From JBBDIX01 sp050486225 (lineage in GTDB: Bacteria > Actinomycetota > Nitriliruptoria > Nitriliruptorales > Nitriliruptoraceae), in contig JBJHCV010000004.1 in assembly GCA_050486225.1 (NCBI GenBank), forward strand, positions 124,001 to 188,000: a DNA stretch of 64,000 bases. The letters run 5' to 3'. The first letter of the stretch is position 1. Every line of letters starts with the position of its first letter. A program made the translations under genes and the position numbers. Of this stretch, positions 33,983-42,704 are shown piece by piece. The notes below the pieces were generated by a model that was given only the letters and a program-made list of their open reading frames with translations, was not told the DNA's origin and ran no database searches.

Positions 33983-35022
33983 GCGACGAGGACGGCGTCG
34001 TCGCCGTCGTGTTCGCGATCACGCTCGTGGTGCTCGTCGGTGTGGGAGCACTCGTGGTCGACGCCGGCAACCTGTACTGGGAACGCCGCCAGCTGCAGAT
34101 CGGCGCCGAGGCCGGAGCGCTCGCCGCCGCACACGACCACGTCGTCGGCAACGGCGCCGCTGCGGCGGAGGCGTCCGCGCGCGCCTACGCCTCGGCCAAC
34201 AACGTCCGACTCGCACACGTGGCCGACATCCACATGCCGACCACGAACAGCGTCACCGTGGAGGCGGTCACCGGCGACCTCGACGGGGCCGGCTCACTGA
34301 CCGCGTTCCTCGCGGGGGTCCTCGGGTTCGACGACTACGCCACCCGCGCCTCGGCGACCGCGACCTGGGGTGCCGCCGGCATGCCGCCCTCGGTGATCCC
34401 CCTGACCGTGTCCCTGTGTGACTTCGCGGGCGCGGCAGGCACGTACACGCCCGACGACCTCTCCGCGATCGCCGCGACGCTGCCGACCGTCGCCCAGCTC
34501 GAGGCTGCACACGGCGGCACGGTCACCGGCGGCCAGATCATCCTGTTGCACGACCCTCACGACGAGGACGACTGCACGGTCGCGCCGGGATTCTCCGGCG
34601 AGGGCGAGACCAGGATGCCGGGCGGGTTCGGCTGGCTCGAACTGGACACCCCCAGGAGCGCCTGCGAGGTGCACGTCACCGCCTACGAGGACAACGGCGA
34701 GTTCTGGGTCCCCAACCGCACCGGCACCTATCCCGAGGGCAAGACCTGCGTCGTGGCGCAGTACCAGCAGGCGCCGCTCGTACCCGTCTTCACCGGGTTC
34801 GCTCCGCCCCCGGTCAACGAGTACCGCCTGTACGCCCCTGCCGCCTTCTACATCACCGGCGTGCGGATTCCCCCGGGTGCCGCGACGCCGACGGGCATGA
34901 CCTGCCCCGGTGGCCCCAGCGTCTGGTGCATCCAGGGCCACTTCGTCCAGAAGGTGGACCTCGGCGCGAGCCTGGGCACCGGACCGGATCTGGGCGTCAC
35001 CGCGATCGCACTGACCGGATGA
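33979..35022 (+). CDS. TadG-like pilus assembly protein
   Basis: A 347-aa protein. It starts with the TadG/TadE-like segment EDGVVAVVFAITLVVLVGVGALVVD (about residues 3-27) followed by GNLYWERRQLQIGAEAGALAAA, typical of TadG-type proteins that carry an N-terminal membrane helix. The large C-terminal region (about 120-347) is extracellular and Cys-containing (six or more Cys), unlike cytoplasmic proteins. Start ATG at 33979 overlaps the previous stop (ATGA); an ATG at 33970 is alternative. It probably anchors or stabilises the pilus. Confidence 0.78.
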   Translation: MSDEDGVVAVVFAITLVVLVGVGALVVDAGNLYWERRQLQIGAEAGALAAAHDHVVGNGAAAAEASARAYASANNVRLAHVADIHMPTTNSVTVEAVTGDLDGAGSLTAFLAGVLGFDDYATRASATATWGAAGMPPSVIPLTVSLCDFAGAAGTYTPDDLSAIAATLPTVAQLEAAHGGTVTGGQIILLHDPHDEDDCTVAPGFSGEGETRMPGGFGWLELDTPRSACEVHVTAYEDNGEFWVPNRTGTYPEGKTCVVAQYQQAPLVPVFTGFAPPPVNEYRLYAPAAFYITGVRIPPGAATPTGMTCPGGPSVWCIQGHFVQKVDLGASLGTGPDLGVTAIALTG

Positions 35023-35105
35023 GCACCGACCCCTGCCACACCGACCCCTGCCACACCGACCCCGGCGAGCACCGCCTCGCCTCGACCAGGAGCCCACGAT
35101 CATGA
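35019..35105 (+). CDS. 28-aa micro-ORF with TDPCH repeats (putative)
   Basis: A 28-codon frame fitting exactly in the gap between the TadG-like gene and cpaB. Its ATG overlaps the preceding stop (ATGA) and its stop overlaps the cpaB ATG (ATGA). The peptide contains the tandem unit TDPCH twice, then TDPGEH, from a 15-bp tandem DNA repeat. It may simply carry ribosomes to cpaB, although cpaB has its own AGGAG. Coding status is uncertain. Confidence 0.4.
   Translation: MSTDPCHTDPCHTDPGEHRLASTRSPRS
35024..35063 (+). repeat. 15-bp tandem repeat, 2.7 copies
   Basis: The unit CACCGACCCCTGCCA is at 35024-35038 and 35039-35053, followed by a partial copy at 35054-35063. It lies between the TadG-like and cpaB genes. 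In frame it encodes a repeated Thr-Asp-Pro-Cys-His unit. Copy number could vary between strains by slippage. Confidence 0.8.
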
Positions 35106-35884
35106 AGCGCACGATCATCGGTGTGGTGATCGCCATGGTGCTGGCCACCATCGGCACCGTCGTGCTCGTCAACTTCGTCCGAGGCGCCGAGGCACGGGCC
35201 CTTGCCGGCCTGGAGACCGTCGAGGTGCTCGTCGTCGACCGCGACATCCCGCGAGGCACGGCCGCCGAGAGCCTCGGGTCCTCCGTCACCACCCGGCTGG
35301 TCCCGGCGAACGTGCGGGCCGACGGCAGCGTCACGACCCTCGACGAGATCCACGGCCGGGTGGCCGCGGTCGACCTCGTGGTGGGTGAGCAGGTCGTCGC
35401 AAGTCGCTTCCTCGCTCCGGCACAGCTCGAGGCCGAACGCATCGTCGAACTCCCTCCGGGACTCCAGGAGGTCACGCTCTCCCTCGCTCCGCAGCGGGCC
35501 ATGGGCGGCAGGATCGCTCCCGGGGACACGGTGGGCCTGTTCGCGTCCTTCGACCTCCGTGGAGAACTCGACGGCAGCGGACTCGAAGGAGAGGACCTCT
35601 CCCTGCTCGAGGACCTGGCGGAGTCCAGCAAGGTGATCCTGCACCGCCTGCTGGTCACCAACGTGCAGGTCGAGCACCTCCCACCACCGCGTGACGACGA
35701 CCAGTCGGGTCCGGAGCTCGCACCCACCGGCAACCTGCTGATCACGCTCGCGGTCGACGTCCCGCAGGCGGAACGCATCGTGTTCTCCGCCGAGTACGGC
35801 TCGATCTGGCTGTCGGCGCAGGACGAGGACACCTCGGAGGCGGGCAGCCGCATCCGCAACCTGAGGAACATCTACCATGACTGA
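35102..35884 (+). CDS. cpaB: CpaB/RcpC-like Flp pilus assembly protein
   Basis: A 260-aa protein with an N-terminal membrane helix (about residues 5-25) and an extracytoplasmic SAF-like domain (VEVLVVDRDIPRGTAAE at about 40-57, then VGEQVVASRF). A second domain follows to the end. In the family it links pilus components across the envelope. ATG at 35102 with AGGAG 9 nt upstream. Its end overlaps the cpaE start by 8 nt. Confidence 0.85.
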   Translation: MKRTIIGVVIAMVLATIGTVVLVNFVRGAEARALAGLETVEVLVVDRDIPRGTAAESLGSSVTTRLVPANVRADGSVTTLDEIHGRVAAVDLVVGEQVVASRFLAPAQLEAERIVELPPGLQEVTLSLAPQRAMGGRIAPGDTVGLFASFDLRGELDGSGLEGEDLSLLEDLAESSKVILHRLLVTNVQVEHLPPPRDDDQSGPELAPTGNLLITLAVDVPQAERIVFSAEYGSIWLSAQDEDTSEAGSRIRNLRNIYHD

Positions 35885-37079
35885 GCTGCGAATCCTGCTC
35901 GCGACCCCGCATGCCGGGTACGAGCAACGCGTCCGGCAGGCCTACGGAGAGTCCCTCAACGGCGAACTGCGACGCATCGACCTCGACCGGGGCGAGGTCT
36001 CCGCCGATGCGCTGCTCGCGCGACTCGACGGACTCACGCCTGACGTCGTGGCGATCGGCCCGGAGGTCGAACTCGAGGACGCGCTGGGTGTCGCTCGCGG
36101 TCTCGAACTGCACCGCCCAGAGATCAGCGTGCTGCTCGTCAGCGAACCCAGCGAGTCGCTGTGGCAGCAGGCGCTGCGGGCCGGCGTCCGCGACGTGGTC
36201 GCCCCCGACGCGAACGAGGGCGAGCTTCGCGGGGTGTTCGACCGGGCCATCGAGGTCGCCGCCCAGCGGCGTCGCAACCTGGTCGGGGACACCCGGGAGC
36301 GGGCGTCCGACCGCCGGATCATCACGGTGCTGTCTCCCAAAGGCGGTTCGGGCAAGACGGTGGTCGCGTCGAACATCGCGCTCGGCATCGCGGCCGCGCA
36401 CCCCGATGGCGTGGCGATCGTCGATCTCGACCTCCAGTTCGGCGACGTGGCGAGCAGCCTGCGCCTGCAGCCCGAGTACTCCATCGGCGACGTGGTGAGG
36501 GGTCCAGGCGACGTCGACGCCATGAAGCTCAAGGCCTACCTCACCGCTCACGCGGGGAGTCTGTGGGCGCTGTGCGCGCCGGGAACGCCTGCGGAGGCCG
36601 AGGACATCGACGCGTCGCACGCCCAGGCGGTGGTCGAGGCGCTCTCCGGAGAGTTCCGCCACGTCGTCGTGGACACCCCAGCGGGTCTGGGCGAACACAC
36701 GCTTGCCGCCCTGGAGGTGTCCTCGGACTGGGTGCTGTTGTGCGGCATGGACGTGCCGAGCGTGACCAGCATGCGCAGGACACTCGATGCGCTCGACCGG
36801 CTCGGCATGACGGGCCCGCGACGTCACCTGGTGGTCAACCGGGTCGACCGCAGGGTGGGCGTGGACCTGATCGAGATCGAGGCCGCCATGGGCATGCCGA
36901 TCGACGTCACGATCGCCAGTTCCCGCAGCGTGGCCGTGTCGACCAATCACGGCATCCCCGTGGTCGAGTCCAGTCCGGGCTCCCAGGTCGGACGCCAGCT
37001 GACGGCGCTCGCGCAGCGATTCATCGAGCAGGCCGCTCCCCCACACCGAACCCGACGGAGAGCAGAGGCGGGACGATGA
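35877..37079 (+). CDS. cpaE: CpaE/TadZ-like MinD-family ATPase
   Basis: A 400-aa protein. Residues 1-125 form a receiver-like domain that lacks normal phosphorylation residues, as in TadZ. Residues 140-390 are a MinD/ParA-type ATPase with deviant Walker A SPKGGSGKTVVASN, IVDLDLQFGD and HVVVDTPAG. The family localises the Tad machine at a cell pole or focus. It overlaps cpaF by ATGA. A basic tail ends the protein. Confidence 0.88.
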   Translation: MTELRILLATPHAGYEQRVRQAYGESLNGELRRIDLDRGEVSADALLARLDGLTPDVVAIGPEVELEDALGVARGLELHRPEISVLLVSEPSESLWQQALRAGVRDVVAPDANEGELRGVFDRAIEVAAQRRRNLVGDTRERASDRRIITVLSPKGGSGKTVVASNIALGIAAAHPDGVAIVDLDLQFGDVASSLRLQPEYSIGDVVRGPGDVDAMKLKAYLTAHAGSLWALCAPGTPAEAEDIDASHAQAVVEALSGEFRHVVVDTPAGLGEHTLAALEVSSDWVLLCGMDVPSVTSMRRTLDALDRLGMTGPRRHLVVNRVDRRVGVDLIEIEAAMGMPIDVTIASSRSVAVSTNHGIPVVESSPGSQVGRQLTALAQRFIEQAAPPHRTRRRAEAGR

Positions 37080-38518
37080 GACTCGGACAACGGCTCAGGG
37101 AACTCGACGGCGGCGCTGCGGTCGACGTGCCGACCGACACGGACGATCCCGAACCCCGGGCGTCCAATCGGGCGATCGCGACGCTCAGGCAGGAACCTGC
37201 ACCTGTCGTCGATCCTCTGGCGCAGTTGAGGGAACGGGTCCAGGAGTCCCTGTTCGCACGTCTGGGCACTCGACTGTACGAGTCGTCGCTGACCGAGGAG
37301 CGCCTCCAGGCCCTCGTCCGCGAGGAACTCGGTCAGGTCGTCGACGACGAACGGATTCCGCTGACGGGAGTCGAACGCGAGCGACTCACGGCGGACGTCT
37401 GCGACGACGTGCTCGGGTACGGGCCGATCCAGGCCTTCCTCGACGACTCGTCGGTCACCGAGGTGATGGTCAACAGCGACGTCGCCATCTACGTCGAACG
37501 CGCGGGCCGCATCCATCGCACGACGACGCGGTTCCTGTCGCAGAACCACCTGCGCCGCGTGATCGAGCGCATCGTGTCGCAGGTCGGACGCCGCATCGAC
37601 GAGTCCTCACCGATGGTCGACGCACGACTGCCCGACGGGTCCCGCGTCAACGCGGTCGTCCCCCCGCTCGCGATCGACGGACCGACACTCACGATCCGCA
37701 AGTTCGCCGTCGACCCGTTCGACGTCGACGACCTCGTCAGCCTCAGCACCATGACCCCGGAGATCGCGACGCTGCTCGAGGCGTGCACCAGGGGCCGCCT
37801 GAACATCCTGGTGTCCGGAGGAACGGGTACCGGCAAGACGACCCTGCTGAACGTGCTCTCGTCCTTCATCCCCGAGGACGAGCGCATCGTGACGATCGAG
37901 GACGCCGCCGAACTGCAGCTGCACCAGGACCACGTGATCCGCCTCGAGTCGCGACCGCCCAACATCGAGGGCAGGGGCCAGATCGCGATCCGCGAACTCG
38001 TCCGCAACTCCCTGCGGATGCGACCTGACCGGATCGTCGTCGGAGAGACCCGAGGCGGCGAGGCCCTGGACATGCTCCAGGCGATGAACACCGGCCACGA
38101 CGGATCACTGTCGACGGTGCATGCCAACAGCCCCCGCGACGCCATCTCCCGACTCGAGACGATGGTGCTCATGGCAGGCATGGAACTGCCGTCACAGGCG
38201 ATCCGTGAGCAGATCGCGGCCGCCGTCGACGTGATCGTTCAGATCGCCCGCCTGCGCGACGGCACCCGACGGATCACCCACGTGACCGAGGTCCATGGCA
38301 TGGAGGGCCACGTCGTCACCCTCCAGGACGTGTTCGTGTTCGACTTCGAACGGGGCATGGACGCCGACGGTCGGTACCTCGGGGGCCAGCGGGCCACCGG
38401 CGTGCGCCCCCGATTCGTCGACCAGCTCGAGCAGCGGGGGATCCCGGTTCCACCCCACGTGTTCAGTCCTCCGGGCCAGGACCCCGACATCGGGCCGCGG
38501 GGACGGACACTCCGATGA
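37076..38518 (+). CDS. cpaF: CpaF/TadA-like secretion ATPase
   Basis: A 480-aa type II/IV secretion ATPase that powers pilus assembly and possibly retraction. The N-terminal domain (to about 210) includes GYGPIQAFLDDSSVTEVMVN. Walker A is VSGGTGTGKTTLLN, the Asp box is IVTIEDAAELQL, Walker B RPDRIVVGETRGGEALDMLQAM, and the His box STVHANSP. All catalytic motifs are intact. ATG at 37076 overlaps the cpaE stop; longer frames are antisense to nothing but have no conservation. A final region of about 40 residues is Pro-rich. Confidence 0.93.
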   Translation: MRLGQRLRELDGGAAVDVPTDTDDPEPRASNRAIATLRQEPAPVVDPLAQLRERVQESLFARLGTRLYESSLTEERLQALVREELGQVVDDERIPLTGVERERLTADVCDDVLGYGPIQAFLDDSSVTEVMVNSDVAIYVERAGRIHRTTTRFLSQNHLRRVIERIVSQVGRRIDESSPMVDARLPDGSRVNAVVPPLAIDGPTLTIRKFAVDPFDVDDLVSLSTMTPEIATLLEACTRGRLNILVSGGTGTGKTTLLNVLSSFIPEDERIVTIEDAAELQLHQDHVIRLESRPPNIEGRGQIAIRELVRNSLRMRPDRIVVGETRGGEALDMLQAMNTGHDGSLSTVHANSPRDAISRLETMVLMAGMELPSQAIREQIAAAVDVIVQIARLRDGTRRITHVTEVHGMEGHVVTLQDVFVFDFERGMDADGRYLGGQRATGVRPRFVDQLEQRGIPVPPHVFSPPGQDPDIGPRGRTLR

Positions 38519-40431
38519 GACGAGGGCTGGTCGTCGGCCTCGCCACGCTGGTGGCTCTGGTCGTCGTGTCGCCCGCGTCGGCGACCGCGGACGATCCCGA
38601 GGGTGAACTCCGCATCGAGTCGGTCGGACTCGTCGACCATCCCACGGTGACCCTGGCGGTCACCACACCGGGTGGGAGCGCCGAGCCCGCCGCGGACAAC
38701 GCGTTCACGGTCCTCGAGGACGGCGTCGCCCGGCGCGCTCGGGCCGAGTACGTGGGCAGTGTCGGTCTGCACGTCGTGCTGCTCATCGACACGACAGGGA
38801 GCATGGGTGGCGCCCCGCTGGCCGGCGCGCAGGCCGCGGCGAGCGGATTCGTCGCAGCCGTCGCCGAGGACGCCCGCATCGCGATCCTCGGCTACGACAC
38901 CGAGGTGTCGACGGTCACCGGCTTCGCCGCGTCACGCGACGAACACCTCGACGGCATCGCGCGACTCACGGCGTCCGGCAGGACGGCGACCTACGACGCG
39001 GTCGCGGCCGCCGTCGAGCAGTTCTCGGCGGACGTCGACACGCATCGTGTGCTGATCCTGTTGACCGACGGCGAGGACAACGCGAGTTCCCGCACCGTCG
39101 ACGACGCCATCGACGCGCTGGTGGAGCACGACGTGACCCTCTTCGGGATCGAGTACCTCACCGCGTTCAGCGACGACGCGCCCATCGACGCGATGGCTCG
39201 TGCAACGGGCGGTGGCGCGTTCCACGCGGACGACGCCGACGTCCTCGGTGCCGTGTACGAACGTCTGGCCCGCGAACTCGTCAGCCGCTACCGGGTCAGC
39301 TACGTCACGGACAGCGTCGGGACGGTCGAGGTGACCGTGCGGGTGGACCACGAGGGGCGCACCGTCACCGGAACGAGGACCGTCGTCCTCCCGCCGCTGC
39401 CCGTCGACGAGGTTGCCACGGCGCCCGACGACGCGCCGTCGATCGCTGATGTGGCGATCGTCCCCCCGTCGAGTCCGTCTCCCGCCGCCCAACGGGCCGT
39501 GATCATCGGCGCCGCGCTCTGGTTCGTCGCGCTCATGGTGTTCGTCATGGTGTGGATCGGTCCTCGGCGAGGCCGCGGCATGCTGACGGCGCCGAGGTCG
39601 CTCCACACACGCGACGGCGCCGCGAGCGGCCTGCGAGGACTGGCCACCCGGGCGGGTCTCGCAGCCGATCGCACGCTGGAGCGTCGCGGGCATCGGCGCA
39701 GTCTCAGCGCTGCGCTCGAACGCGCCGGGCTCGACATGCGTCCCGGAGAGTTCGTGGTCCTGGCGATGGCCGCCGCGGGCGTCGCCGCCGTGACCATCCA
39801 GGCACTGGCCGGTTGGCTGGCTGGCGTCGCGGCCGCCGTCGGCACCCTCGCGGCGTCTCGAGTCGTCCTCCGATGGCGAATCCGACGACGTCAGGCGCAG
39901 TTCGCCGAGCAGTTGGGCGACGTCCTGCAACTGCTCGCCGGCAGCCTGCGCGCCGGATTCAGCCTGATGCAGGCGGTCGACTCGGTGGCGAAGGAGGCGG
40001 GCGGGCCAGCGGCGCAGGAGTTCGGACGGCTGATCGTCGAGACGCGCCTCGGACGGGGCCTGTCGGAGGCACTGGACGCGATGTCCGCACGGGTCCAGTC
40101 CGACGACTTCACGTGGGTGCTGCAGGCGATCGAGATCCACCAGGAGGTCGGTGGAGACCTGGCCGAGGTCCTCGACACCGTCGCCGAGACCATTCGGGAC
40201 CGGGGCCGGGTTCGGCGTCAGGTCAAGGCGTTGAGTGCGGAGGGTCGACTGTCGGCGTACGTCCTCATGGCCATGCCTGTCGGTGTCGCCCTCGTCATCC
40301 ACGCGTCGAGCCCCGACTACCTGCCCGCGCTGACGACCCACCCGCTGGGGTGGGCGCTGATCGCCGTGGGGTCGATGCTGATGCTGGTGGGTGTCATCTG
40401 GATGCGCAGTCTCGTCCGCCCCGTGTTCTAG
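38515..40431 (+). CDS. tadB: VWA-TadB fusion: von Willebrand A domain joined to a TadB/T2SSF protein
   Basis: A 638-aa fusion. A Sec signal peptide (about 1-25, ending SPASATA) is followed by a von Willebrand A domain (about 85-260) with a MIDAS motif DTTGSM (Asp92, Thr94, Ser96), a TATYDA threonine near 157 and LLTDGEDN (Asp185). A transmembrane helix lies at about 325-348. The rest is a TadB-like T2SSF domain (about 390-635) with GDVLQLLAGSLRAGFSLMQAV. So a metal-dependent extracytoplasmic binding domain is covalently tied to the inner-membrane platform protein. It overlaps cpaF by ATGA. Confidence 0.85.
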   Translation: MRRGLVVGLATLVALVVVSPASATADDPEGELRIESVGLVDHPTVTLAVTTPGGSAEPAADNAFTVLEDGVARRARAEYVGSVGLHVVLLIDTTGSMGGAPLAGAQAAASGFVAAVAEDARIAILGYDTEVSTVTGFAASRDEHLDGIARLTASGRTATYDAVAAAVEQFSADVDTHRVLILLTDGEDNASSRTVDDAIDALVEHDVTLFGIEYLTAFSDDAPIDAMARATGGGAFHADDADVLGAVYERLARELVSRYRVSYVTDSVGTVEVTVRVDHEGRTVTGTRTVVLPPLPVDEVATAPDDAPSIADVAIVPPSSPSPAAQRAVIIGAALWFVALMVFVMVWIGPRRGRGMLTAPRSLHTRDGAASGLRGLATRAGLAADRTLERRGHRRSLSAALERAGLDMRPGEFVVLAMAAAGVAAVTIQALAGWLAGVAAAVGTLAASRVVLRWRIRRRQAQFAEQLGDVLQLLAGSLRAGFSLMQAVDSVAKEAGGPAAQEFGRLIVETRLGRGLSEALDAMSARVQSDDFTWVLQAIEIHQEVGGDLAEVLDTVAETIRDRGRVRRQVKALSAEGRLSAYVLMAMPVGVALVIHASSPDYLPALTTHPLGWALIAVGSMLMLVGVIWMRSLVRPVF

Positions 40432-40440
40432 GAGCGTCCC

Positions 40441-41346
40441 ATGTCGATCCCCGTGATCTTCGCCTCGGCCGCGATCGCGATGTCGCTGCCCGTGCTGTGG
40501 TGGTCGCTGGCGAGTGCTCGCACGAACGCGTCGGTCGCCGAGCGCGGCCTGCTGGCGAACGCGTCCGCCGACACGCGCGCGACGGCGCTCGCGCGGTCCG
40601 CTGCGACGCGTGCACGACCCACGGCGGGCGCGCTCGTCGCATTCGCCCGCAGGCTCACGCCCCAGGGGTGGATCGCGTCGCTCGAGCGGCGCATCGTGCT
40701 CGCCGGTCGCCCCGAGGCGTGGCCGATCGGCCGTGTTCTCGTCGCGAAGATCGTCCTGGGCGCCGTCGGGTTCGCCTTCGGCTGGCACGTCTTCGGCGAC
40801 GAACTGACGGGGTCGTCGGTGCTGATGTGGGCGGGTGCGACCACCCTCGCGTACTTCACGCCGGACCTGCTGCTGTACAGCCGAGGGCACGAACGCCAAC
40901 TGGCCATCGGGCAGGAACTGCCCGACACGCTCGACCAGATGACGATCGCGACGGAGGCGGGGCTCGGGTTCGACGCCGCGATGGCCCGCGCTGCGCAGAC
41001 AGGCGACGGGCCACTGGCGACGGAACTGCGGCGAACCCTGCACGAGGTCCAGATCGGTGTGTCCCGATCGGTCGCGCTTCGCAACCTCGCGGACCGTGTC
41101 AGTTCCCCCGACCTTCGCCAGTTCGTACTCGCGGTGACCCAGGCCGAGACCTACGGCATCCCGATCGCGGCCATCCTTCGCACCCAGTCGGCCGAACAAC
41201 GGGTCAGGCGTCGCCAGCGCGCCGAGGAACACGCCCTCAAGGTCCCCGTCAAGATCGTCTTCCCCCTCGTGCTGTGCATCCTTCCGACACTGCTGGTCGT
41301 CGTGCTCGGTCCGGCGGTGGTCCAGATCGTGCGAACACTGTTCTGA
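40441..41346 (+). CDS. tadC: TadC-like inner-membrane platform protein
   Basis: A 301-aa T2SSF protein with an N-terminal helix (about 5-25), a helix pair near 100-145, and the T2SSF core ELPDTLDQMTIATEAGLGFDAAM (about 160-182) ending in two helices. It is the partner of TadB in the Tad platform. ATG at 40441 after AGGAG-like TAGGAGC. Last gene of the Tad locus; rnpB follows on the other strand after about 27 bp. No prepilin peptidase or secretin-like gene follows. Confidence 0.9.
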   Translation: MSIPVIFASAAIAMSLPVLWWSLASARTNASVAERGLLANASADTRATALARSAATRARPTAGALVAFARRLTPQGWIASLERRIVLAGRPEAWPIGRVLVAKIVLGAVGFAFGWHVFGDELTGSSVLMWAGATTLAYFTPDLLLYSRGHERQLAIGQELPDTLDQMTIATEAGLGFDAAMARAAQTGDGPLATELRRTLHEVQIGVSRSVALRNLADRVSSPDLRQFVLAVTQAETYGIPIAAILRTQSAEQRVRRRQRAEEHALKVPVKIVFPLVLCILPTLLVVVLGPAVVQIVRTLF

Positions 41347-41373
41347 CCACCGGACGCCCCGGGCGGTTGTGGT

Positions 41374-41760
41374 GGAGGAGTCGGCCGATAAGCCGGATTC
41401 TGTCCCCGCTCGCGCGGGTGGCGACCATCTGTCTGGGACGTCGGTCACCCGACGCCTCGTGCAGTCCACCTGGGACACTTCGACGGGCCGCCGATGGTCC
41501 CTGCTTGACCTTGCTCCGGGTGGGGCATGCCCAGCCACGTCGGTCACCCGCCGTGCTGGTGAGCTCTTACCTCACCGTTTCACCCTTACCCGCACCTCCC
41601 CCAGGTGGCCGTGGCCATCCGGGATCAGCGGTGCGGGCGGTCTGCTCTCTGTTGCGCTTGCCGCGTGTCACCACGCCTGGGAGTTACCCAGCACCCTGCC
41701 CTGTGGAGTCCGGACTTTCCTCGCCGGCGAACCGGCGCGGCCGCCTGTCCGACTCCTCCG
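41374..41760 (-). ncRNA. rnpB: RNase P RNA, bacterial type A
   Basis: About 387 nt on the minus strand. The 5' core GAGGAAAGTCCGGACTCC and the 3' end ACAGAATCCGGCTTAT are the universally conserved segments of bacterial RNase P RNA; the terminal helix is formed by GGAGGAGTCGG at the 5' end and CCGACTCCTCC at the 3' end. Further core features such as GGGTAAGGGTGAAACGGTG-like and AGAGCTCACCAGC segments are present in the right order. Ends are taken from the paired terminal helix and may differ by a few bases. The promoter must lie within the divergent aminotransferase 5' region. Confidence 0.95.
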
Positions 41761-41804
41761 TGAGAAAGCGTACGACCCCGATCGCACTCTGGCACGATTG
41801 GCCC

Positions 41805-42644
41805 ATGACAACGCCCCAGACCCCGCATCCCGTCGGCGCCGACCTCGCCACGACCGCCCCTCGGGCCATCGCCTGGATGGACGGTCGGGTCGTCCCCGCG
41901 TCCGACGCCACGGTGCCCATGACCGACGAGGGGTTCCTGCGCGGCGACGCGGTCTTCGAGGCGGTGCTCGTACGTCGGGGCCGGACCCACGCACTGGAGG
42001 AGCACCTCGCCAGGATGCGTCGCTCGGCGCACGTGCTGTCGCTGCGCCTGCCGGTCCTCAGACGTGTGGTGCAGGACCTGCTGGCGGGGTGGGGCGCTCG
42101 CGACGGGACGCTGCGCCTGATCGTGACCCGGAGTGGCACGATCCGCGGCATGCTCAGCCAGGAGTCGCAGCCCGAGACGCTGTCGCTGGCGGTGCTCGAG
42201 ATCCCGTGGGGTTCTCCACTGACCGGCACGAAGACCCTGTCGTATGCCCTCAACATGTGGGCGACCCGCCAGGCTCGTGACCGGCATGCCGACGACGCAC
42301 TGATCGTCGACGACGGTGCCGTCCTGGAGCTCCCCACCGGCGCGATCGGGCTCGTACGACGCGGTCAGGTGCTGGCGCCGGATCCGCAGCGCCTGCCGAT
42401 CCTCGACTCGATCACCATGCAGCAGCTCGCGAGCGTCGTCGACCTCGAGTGGTCGACACCCACCCTGAGCGACCTGCTCACGGCGGACGAACTGTTCGTC
42501 GTGTCCGCATCACGCCCGGTCGTTCCGGTGCACGCCGTGCTCGTCGGGGACGAGGAACGCACGCTGCCCGCCCCCGGGCCCATGACCCGTGCCCTGCGAG
42601 ACCGGCTCCTGGCGCACATCGATGCGACGCTCGACGACGACTGA
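41805..42644 (+). CDS. Class IV aminotransferase (BCAT / aminodeoxychorismate lyase-like)
   Basis: A 279-aa PLP enzyme of fold type IV. Conserved landmarks are DEGFLRGDAVFEAV, the LEEHLARM helix, the catalytic Lys in TKTLSYALNMWATRQA, DDALIVDDGAVLELPTGAI and LLTADELFVVSASRPV. Subfamily cannot be fixed: 4-amino-4-deoxychorismate lyase (pabC), D-amino acid transaminase or branched-chain transaminase remain possible. The ATG at 41805 has no Shine-Dalgarno, 44 bp from the rnpB 5' end. The open frame continues far upstream through rnpB and tadC, which is an artefact of GC-rich DNA. Confidence 0.85.
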   Translation: MTTPQTPHPVGADLATTAPRAIAWMDGRVVPASDATVPMTDEGFLRGDAVFEAVLVRRGRTHALEEHLARMRRSAHVLSLRLPVLRRVVQDLLAGWGARDGTLRLIVTRSGTIRGMLSQESQPETLSLAVLEIPWGSPLTGTKTLSYALNMWATRQARDRHADDALIVDDGAVLELPTGAIGLVRRGQVLAPDPQRLPILDSITMQQLASVVDLEWSTPTLSDLLTADELFVVSASRPVVPVHAVLVGDEERTLPAPGPMTRALRDRLLAHIDATLDDD

Positions 42645-42704
42645 TCGACTCGGCCGGCCGGCACTCCGGCGAGCACTACCCTCAGGGGCGTCGAGGAGGC
42701 CTTC

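Noticed and set aside
35024..35063. CRISPR-like repeat
   Set aside because: Units are adjacent with no spacers, only 2.7 copies of 15 bp, and no cas genes are seen.
38932..41547. Very long open frame on the minus strand antisense to tadB and tadC
   Set aside because: It is a consequence of GC-rich codon bias in the sense genes. It shows only low-complexity Arg/Asp/Gly-rich text and no family motif, and it runs into rnpB.
39552..41804. Upstream extension of the class IV aminotransferase frame
   Set aside because: The extension runs through tadB, tadC and rnpB in another frame and has no conserved protein sequence; the ATG at 41805 begins just before the conserved start of the family.
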